Assembly (NCBI GenBank): GCA_009776345.1
Contig: WRLS01000059.1
Coordinates: 1-11,535 of the forward strand
Origin: Oscillospiraceae bacterium
GTDB taxonomy: Bacteria; Bacillota; Clostridia; Oscillospirales; Ruminococcaceae
Length of the DNA stretch: 11,535 nucleotides
Direction of reading: 5' to 3'
The notes beneath the pieces were generated by a model. That model was not told the DNA's origin. It saw only the letters and a list, made by a program, of their open reading frames with translations, and made no database searches. Within the stretch, counting starts at the first letter, position 1, and each line of letters starts with the position of its first letter. Both the position numbers and the translations under genes were made by a program. This document shows positions 6,352 to 11,535 of the stretch, in pieces.

Positions 6352-9300
6352 AATGATTTATGGATGCTGTCGGAACGCGCAAAGGAACTTGAATGCATAT
6401 ACGCGGTGGACGAGGCCCTCCAAAATAGGGATCAAGCCATCCCCGCCTTAATGCGTGAGTTAGTACGGGTCATCCCCGGCGGCTTTGCGTACCCGGAAAA
6501 CTGCCGCGTAAGCATATGCCTTAACGGTGATATTTATGAGCATGATGATTTCGCCAAAGCTGTTTTGATCAACGAAACGCCGCTTGAAATCGGCAGCGAA
6601 GCCATCGGCTGTATCCGGGCGGGGTACATAACGCCCCTTGCGGGGGATGCGCAGTGCGCGGCGCTTGAGCATGAGGAAAAGCTGCTTGCCGCGATTGGCG
6701 GGAGGGTGTGCTTTTTGGCGCTGAGCGCACAGCGCGAGCTTTCCGTTTTGTTTGACACGCTCCAAAATATCAACCCGGAAATGCTGCTGCGGATATGTGA
6801 AAAGCTCCGAATATTTCTGCCGGGGGTTGAAGATGCCGGAAGGGAAAACATTTCCTACGGGGAAATAAACGCCCCGACGGGGAAGCCCGCCGCCGAGGAC
6901 CCGGTAGAGCTTATGCGCAGGATGATTTCCGGCGCGGCGGCGTTCCTTCCGGGTGCCAAGGTTTCGGAGCTGATCGCAAAATGGGTCGCGGAGGAACGCG
7001 CGTTTTCCCTTGTTGACAGGGTTGATTCGCCCGACGCGGGAATTGGGCAGATACTCGAAGCCGTGCGCCGTTACGCCAATACCGTTATTGGCCGCGCCGC
7101 TGACAGCATCACGGAAACCTGGCTGGTTTCGGAGCTGTGCCATAGGTTTTTAACCGGCGGCGAAGAGCTTGTCGATGTGGTTATGGAAAGCTGTAAAATA
7201 TCAGATTTTGAGTCAATGATAGAGCGGATTATCGGTTCTGAAAAAAGCGGCGGGAATATCGGCGGGAAAGGGAGCGGGATATTCATCGCAAGCAGGATCC
7301 TTTCACACATGGCGGAGCATGACCCGCTGCTGGCGGACATAAAGGTGCCTAAAACATGGTACATCGCCGCTGACCAGATTGTGGATTTCCTCAGGTTCAA
7401 CCATATGGAGGATATGCGGGCGTATAAGTATAACAGCGCGCAGCATCTCCGTATGAGCTATGGCAATGTGGTAAAAAAGATTAAAAACGGCAAGCTCCCG
7501 CCGCATATCACAAAGGCCCTGCGGATCCTGCTGGATGATATCGGGGAAGCCCCGATAATTGTTCGCTCGTCCTCACTGCTGGAGGACAGCATGGCTTCGG
7601 CGTTTTCGGGTAAGTACAAGAGCCTGTTCCTGGCGAATACCGGCACGAAAGAGCGGCGCCTTGACGGGCTTTGCGACGCTGTGCTGGAGGTGTATTCCTC
7701 CATGTATAACCCGGATGCCATTATTTACCGGCGGGAGCGCGGCCTTCTGAATTTCGCCGAGCAGATGGGCATTTTGATCCAGGAGGTCGTCGGGAAGCGT
7801 ATCGGGCCGTATTTCATGCCTGTTTTCGCGGGGGTGGCGTTTTCGGAAAACCAGCTCCGCTGGACCGGCAGGATCTCACGCTCCGACGGCCTTGCGCGGA
7901 TTGTCGCCGGGCTGGGTACACGCGCAGTTGACAGGGTAAGCGACGATTACCCCACGCTGTTCGCGCCTGCAAAGCCGGGCCTGCGCATAAACCAACAGCC
8001 TGATGAGGCGATATACTATTCGCAAAAGCATATCGACCTTATCAACACAGAAAAAGGGTGCTTTGAAACCTTGCCGCTGTACGGTTTCCTGCGCGAATAC
8101 GGGCATCTGGTCCCGGGCATAGAAAAGCTTGTAAGCGTACACAGCGAGGGTATGCTGATGCGAAAAAACGCCTTTAACCTAAACACAAAAAAAGACAGCA
8201 CGGTCCTGACCTTTGACGGTATCCTGAGCGATACGCAAATACCGGCGACGCTGATGCGTATGCTTACTGTTTTGTCCGAGAAGATGAAGGTCCCAATAGA
8301 TATGGAGTTTGCCTATGACGGCGAGCATATTTATCTATTGCAATGCCGCGCGCAAGGCCTTGGGCGGCTGACAAACCTGCCCGCCCCGATCCCTCAGCAG
8401 CTGCCGGCGCAGGATATCCTTTTTACCGCCAACCGATATATAACAAATGGGCTGCTCGATGAGATTACACATATCGTTTATGTAGACGCGGACGGCTACA
8501 ACAACCTTTCTACTTTGGATGAGCTGTATGATATCGGCAAGGCGGTCGGGGCGCTCGGGGCGCTTCTGCCGCGCAGAAAATATATCCTTATCGGCCCGGG
8601 GAGATGGGGCAGCCGCGGCGATATTAAATTAGGCGTTCGTGTAACATATTCCGATATCTGCAATGCGGCGGCGTTAGTAGAGGTAGCAAAGGAAAAATAC
8701 GGATATGTCCCCGAACTCAGCTTCGGCACGCACTTTTTCCAGGACCTGGCGGAATCCGATATCCTGTACATCCCGCTTTATCCCGACAGCCCGGGCGCGG
8801 TATTCAAAAGCGGGTTCTTCTTCTCGGCGGAGAATCTTTTGGGGGATATACTGCCGCAGTATTCACAGTACGATGATGTTATAAAAGTAATCGATGTCCC
8901 TGCCGCCGCTGCCGGGAAACGATTGTCTGTGCGCATGAACTCCGACCTTGAACAGGCGGCGGCGTTCTTCACTGCCGAGAATACGGGTATACAGCCTTTA
9001 TCAAACGAAAAAAAAGGGGCGCATACCCCACGGGGGCAAGACGGCTATTCCAGGTGGATGCACTATATGGCACAGCAAATTGCCCGGGAAATGGATATAG
9101 ACGCGCTGTGCGTCAAAGCGGTTTATCTTACAGGCAGCGTGAATACCGGCACGGCGGGCATAGGCTCCGACATAGACTTGATTGTTCACTTTACAGGGGA
9201 CGAGGCACAGCGGCAGGCGCTTACAAATTGGCTGGACGGCTGGAGCAAGGCCCTCGCGCAGAGCCATTTCCTGCAAACAGGGTTCAAGGCGCAGGATATC

Positions 9301-9405
9301 CTGGATGTGCATATTATCACGGATGAAAGTATACGCAAAAAGGATTCTTACGCTGCGAAGATTGACTGTATCACAGATCCGGCGAGCCTCTTGCGCGGGA
9401 TATAG
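6337..9405 (+). CDS. PEP/pyruvate-binding ATP-grasp protein fused to nucleotidyltransferase
   Basis: A 1022-residue soluble multidomain protein with no membrane segment. Residues about 8-130 resemble a GAF-like sensor segment. Residues about 131-300 are helical and unassigned. Residues about 305-675 match the N-terminal nucleotide-binding domain of PEP synthase and pyruvate phosphate dikinase: GGNIGGKGSGI (305-315), APIIVRSSSLLEDS (405-418), AFSGKYKS (422-429), DMEFAYDGEHIYLLQCRAQ (655-673). Residues 695-870 carry KYILIGPGRWGSRGD (748-762) and FGTHFFQDL (796-804), which I recall from PEP/pyruvate-binding proteins of Bacteroidetes. Residues about 903-1015 form a polymerase-beta-type nucleotidyltransferase: GS (933-934), GSDIDL (943-948) with Asp945/Asp947, and a likely third acid Asp990. 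No phosphohistidine swivel domain or PEP barrel is present, so it is not a complete synthase or dikinase. Substrate and role are unknown; a regulatory role in nitrogen or carbon supply is only a guess. GGGGG at 6322-6326 is the ribosome site. Confidence 0.8.
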   Translation: MNTLNNDLWMLSERAKELECIYAVDEALQNRDQAIPALMRELVRVIPGGFAYPENCRVSICLNGDIYEHDDFAKAVLINETPLEIGSEAIGCIRAGYITPLAGDAQCAALEHEEKLLAAIGGRVCFLALSAQRELSVLFDTLQNINPEMLLRICEKLRIFLPGVEDAGRENISYGEINAPTGKPAAEDPVELMRRMISGAAAFLPGAKVSELIAKWVAEERAFSLVDRVDSPDAGIGQILEAVRRYANTVIGRAADSITETWLVSELCHRFLTGGEELVDVVMESCKISDFESMIERIIGSEKSGGNIGGKGSGIFIASRILSHMAEHDPLLADIKVPKTWYIAADQIVDFLRFNHMEDMRAYKYNSAQHLRMSYGNVVKKIKNGKLPPHITKALRILLDDIGEAPIIVRSSSLLEDSMASAFSGKYKSLFLANTGTKERRLDGLCDAVLEVYSSMYNPDAIIYRRERGLLNFAEQMGILIQEVVGKRIGPYFMPVFAGVAFSENQLRWTGRISRSDGLARIVAGLGTRAVDRVSDDYPTLFAPAKPGLRINQQPDEAIYYSQKHIDLINTEKGCFETLPLYGFLREYGHLVPGIEKLVSVHSEGMLMRKNAFNLNTKKDSTVLTFDGILSDTQIPATLMRMLTVLSEKMKVPIDMEFAYDGEHIYLLQCRAQGLGRLTNLPAPIPQQLPAQDILFTANRYITNGLLDEITHIVYVDADGYNNLSTLDELYDIGKAVGALGALLPRRKYILIGPGRWGSRGDIKLGVRVTYSDICNAAALVEVAKEKYGYVPELSFGTHFFQDLAESDILYIPLYPDSPGAVFKSGFFFSAENLLGDILPQYSQYDDVIKVIDVPAAAAGKRLSVRMNSDLEQAAAFFTAENTGIQPLSNEKKGAHTPRGQDGYSRWMHYMAQQIAREMDIDALCVKAVYLTGSVNTGTAGIGSDIDLIVHFTGDEAQRQALTNWLDGWSKALAQSHFLQTGFKAQDILDVHIITDESIRKKDSYAAKIDCITDPASLLRGI

Positions 9406-9420
9406 GGGCTGGGAGGAATT

Positions 9421-9726
9421 ATGCCAATAACAATAGACAACGGCCTAATCTCATATTTAGAGGATTTATCGTACCTGTCACTCACCGATGAAGAAAAACA
9501 GCGTCTGGGCGGGGATCTGCGCGCGATTTTGGAGGGCATGGATTGCCTTGGGAAACTTGATACAGAAAACGTGCCGGAGCGCAGCCACCCCTTTGATGAC
9601 GTTAACGCTTTCCGAAGTGATGAGGTTAAAGAATCCTTCGGGCGCGAATTGATACTAAAAAACGCGCCGCACACAAACGCGGAAATGTTCATCGTACCGC
9701 AAGCTATCGAAATTGAACAGGAGTAA
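9421..9726 (+). CDS. gatC: Aspartyl/glutamyl-tRNA amidotransferase subunit C
   Basis: A 101-residue protein that matches GatC over its length: [22 protein letters not shown] (12-33), [14 protein letters not shown] (43-56), [17 protein letters not shown] (63-79) and [17 protein letters not shown] (81-97). GatC is the small belt-like subunit that holds GatA and GatB together in the complex that amidates Glu-tRNA(Gln) or Asp-tRNA(Asn) using glutamine. gatA and gatB are not next to it here, which is unusual since gatCAB is commonly one operon. GGGAGG at 9411-9416 gives a good start. The end of the gene contains the AGGAG ribosome site of argG, so the two are likely coupled. A GatC-like protein with another partner cannot be excluded. 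Confidence 0.85.
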   Translation: MPITIDNGLISYLEDLSYLSLTDEEKQRLGGDLRAILEGMDCLGKLDTENVPERSHPFDDVNAFRSDEVKESFGRELILKNAPHTNAEMFIVPQAIEIEQE

Positions 9727-9731
9727 TAATT

Positions 9732-10955
9732 ATGTACAGCAAAATTGTACTTGCGTATTCCGGCGGCCTTGATACAACCGCAATAATCCCGTGGCTTCGG
9801 GAAAATTACGCGGGATGCAAGGTAATCGCCTGTTGTGTGGATGTGGGGCAGTGCGGCGATTATGACGGGATTGAGCGGCGCGCGCTTAAAACAGGCGCGG
9901 ATAAAGCGGTTATTATAAATGCGGTTGACCGGTTCGCGTGCGAATATATCCTGCCGCTGATAAAAGCAAACGCTGTTTACGAGGGTAAGTATCTTCTCGG
10001 TACGGCGGCGGCGCGCCCGCTTATAGCAAAAAAGCTTGTGGATACCGCACTGGCGGAAGGCGCGGACGCAATCTGCCATGGGGCTACAGGCAAGGGCAAC
10101 GACCAGATCCGCTTTGAGCTTGCAATCAAAGCGTTCGCGCCGCAGCTTAAAATTATAGCGCCTTGGCGGGTCTGGGATATTAAATCCCGCGATGACGCGG
10201 TCAAGTACCTGCTGGAACGCGGCATTGAGCCGCCCGCAAAAAAAGACCAAAGCTACAGCCGCGACGAAAACCTGTGGCACTTGAGCCATGAGGGGCTGGA
10301 ACTCGAAGACCCCTGTGTTGAGCCGGATTACAGGCATATCTTAAGCCGGTCGGTCAGCCCGGAGGATGCGCCGGACAAACCCGAATATGTGGAAATTTTC
10401 TTTGAAAACGGCGTCCCCGTAAAGCTGAACGATAAAGCAGCTTCACTCACAGGGCTTATCGGCGCGCTCAATGAAATCGGCGGCAGGAACGGCATCGGCA
10501 TAGAGGATATGGTTGAAAACCGTGTAGTGGGGATGAAATCGCGCGGCATTTATGAAACCCCGGGCGGGACAATCATCTTCACGGCACATAAAGAGCTTGA
10601 GCGCCTATGCCTTGACCGCCAAACTACGGCGTTTAAGGAAATCGTTGCGGGGCGGCTGGCGGAGCTGGTGTACATGGGTGAGTGGTTCACGCCTTTGAGG
10701 GAAGCGCTGTCGGTATTCATAGACAAAACACAGGAAAATGTAACAGGCACGGTAAAGCTGAAGCTTTACAAGGGCAACATTATCCCGGCGGGGGCACATT
10801 CGCCGTACTCACTTTACAGTGAAGATCTAGCAAGCTTTACCACCGGTGAATTGTATAACCATAAAGACGCGGAAGGCTTCATAAACCTTACGGCACTGCC
10901 CGTAACCGTGCGGGCGCTGATGAGCCGACATAAAAGAGAGCAGGGGCTGCCATGA
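9732..10955 (+). CDS. argG: Argininosuccinate synthase
   Basis: It joins citrulline and aspartate with ATP to argininosuccinate, the penultimate step of arginine synthesis. At 407 residues it has the standard length. The N-type ATP pyrophosphatase loop is AYSGGLDTT (8-16). Further family motifs are [18 protein letters not shown] (83-100), [16 protein letters not shown] (115-130), [20 protein letters not shown] in the middle, and [11 protein letters not shown] ribosome site AGGAG lies at about 9718-9723 inside the end of gatC. The stop overlaps the argH start by 4 bases. Placement behind gdhA puts arginine synthesis under the same leader control as ammonia assimilation, unless an internal promoter exists; none was evident in the 5-base gap. 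Confidence 0.97.
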   Translation: MYSKIVLAYSGGLDTTAIIPWLRENYAGCKVIACCVDVGQCGDYDGIERRALKTGADKAVIINAVDRFACEYILPLIKANAVYEGKYLLGTAAARPLIAKKLVDTALAEGADAICHGATGKGNDQIRFELAIKAFAPQLKIIAPWRVWDIKSRDDAVKYLLERGIEPPAKKDQSYSRDENLWHLSHEGLELEDPCVEPDYRHILSRSVSPEDAPDKPEYVEIFFENGVPVKLNDKAASLTGLIGALNEIGGRNGIGIEDMVENRVVGMKSRGIYETPGGTIIFTAHKELERLCLDRQTTAFKEIVAGRLAELVYMGEWFTPLREALSVFIDKTQENVTGTVKLKLYKGNIIPAGAHSPYSLYSEDLASFTTGELYNHKDAEGFINLTALPVTVRALMSRHKREQGLP

Positions 10956-11535
10956 AATTATGGGGCGGAAGGTTTTCGGGGAAACCGGATGAATTTGCAA
11001 GCGGGTTCCATTCATCCATACCGTTTGACAAAAGGCTGTACAGGCAGGATATAATCGGCAGTATCGCGCACGCTAAAATGCTGGGGCGGCAGGGTATCAT
11101 ATCTTGCGGGGACGCGGAAAAAATCATCGGGGGGCTTTCGGGGATCCTCGCTGATATCGAAAGCGGCTCTTTGATAATTGACTCTGCCGCCGAGGATATC
11201 CACTCCTTTGTTGAAGCGGAGCTAACCCGGCGAATCGGCGAAGCCGGAAAGCGCCTGCACACCGGCAGAAGCAGGAACGACCAAGTCGCCTTAGATATGC
11301 GGATGTATGTTAAAAGTGAAATCGATGAGGTGGCATCGCTTCTTACCCCGCTGGCAGAAATCCTGCTCACGCTTGCGAAAAAGCATATATGCACTGTTAT
11401 GCCCGGGTTTACGCATATGCAAAAGGCACAGCCGATAACGCTGGCGCATCATTTTATGGCGTACTTCCATATGTTCGCGCGTGATTTGGAAAGGCTTGAT
11501 GATTGCCGCAAAAGGACAGATTATATGCCGTTAGG
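10952..11535 (+). CDS. argH: Argininosuccinate lyase (partial, 5' part)
   Basis: It splits argininosuccinate into arginine and fumarate. The frame opens at ATG 10952, overlapping the argG stop by 4 bases, and is still open at the window edge after 194 codons; the family is usually about 460 residues, so roughly 40 percent is seen. Visible are KLWGGRF (2-8), [20 protein letters not shown] (22-41), EDIHSFVE (81-88), [17 protein letters not shown] (103-119) and [18 protein letters not shown] (150-167) of the fumarase/aspartase fold. [10 protein letters not shown] is the conserved substrate-binding loop, and the His of THMQKAQP is the expected catalytic histidine. The fumarase-type signature near the C-terminus lies outside the window. 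Nothing suggests damage. Confidence 0.95.
   Translation, partial: MKLWGGRFSGKPDEFASGFHSSIPFDKRLYRQDIIGSIAHAKMLGRQGIISCGDAEKIIGGLSGILADIESGSLIIDSAAEDIHSFVEAELTRRIGEAGKRLHTGRSRNDQVALDMRMYVKSEIDEVASLLTPLAEILLTLAKKHICTVMPGFTHMQKAQPITLAHHFMAYFHMFARDLERLDDCRKRTDYMPL

Noticed and set aside
6460..7143. A 227-codon minus-strand open frame opposite the ATP-grasp fusion gene
   Set aside because: The plus-strand frame is continuous with recognisable domains, and this antisense frame has no start signals or recognisable motifs.
9348..10337. A 329-codon open frame on the minus strand opposite gatC and argG
   Set aside because: It lies wholly opposite two well-recognised genes, has low-complexity and unlikely protein content, and no ribosome site; it is a shadow of biased codon use.

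Overview
The window looks like the chromosome of a Gram-positive anaerobe of the class Clostridia, possibly an uncultured gut Oscillospirales-type lineage. The reasons are consensus sigma-A promoters, strong AGGGGG-type ribosome binding sites, an unadenylylated-type GlnA followed by an ANTAR regulator (the glnA-nitR arrangement known from clostridia), and a mixed GC-rich coding style with AT-rich intergenic DNA. The placement is an inference from gene content, not a taxonomic result. Everything clear lies on the + strand and deals with nitrogen: taking up ammonia and passing it to glutamine, glutamate, arginine and amidated tRNA.

Layout. Positions 1-65 (minus strand) hold only the first codons of a divergent gene with a CxxC motif. 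Positions 66-324 hold two back-to-back promoters and a structured leader RNA. Operon 1 (325-4804) is a tightly packed set: class I/II aminotransferase, glnA, ANTAR-domain regulator, hisH-like glutaminase and hisF-like cyclase, with overlaps or short gaps throughout. Positions 4805-4969 hold a perfect consensus promoter that runs straight into a hairpin-plus-U-tract terminator in front of the next operon. Operon 2 (4970 to beyond the window end) is gdhA, a 1022-residue ATP-grasp (PEP/pyruvate-binding) protein fused to a C-terminal nucleotidyltransferase domain, gatC, argG and argH (cut by the window edge).

The most interesting signal is regulatory. Both operons start with the same design: TTGACA, 17 bases, a -10 box, exactly 6 bases, then a small RNA hairpin at the predicted 5' end of the transcript with the six-base loop AAAGGC. 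A at loop position 1 and G at position 4 match what is known for RNA targets of ANTAR proteins. In both leaders this hairpin lies inside the 5' arm of a longer helix made with a downstream GCCTTT arm; in the second leader that helix is an intrinsic terminator. The two folds exclude each other, and base changes between the leaders keep both folds paired. The ANTAR protein encoded in operon 1 is the obvious candidate to bind them, which would tie glnA and gdhA/arg expression together by antitermination. Its receiver domain lacks the phospho-acceptor aspartate (Asn53 there instead), so its input is probably not ordinary phosphorylation.

Two further oddities stand out. The HisH/HisF pair sits alone in a glutamine operon, and its HisF has Gln at the position of catalytic Asp130 and Asp at the position of Asn103, which suggests a paralogue with another reaction. 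The large ATP-grasp/nucleotidyltransferase fusion has no phosphohistidine swivel domain and no PEP-binding barrel, so it is not a PEP synthase or dikinase; its start codon lies in the loop of a perfect 9-bp inverted repeat.
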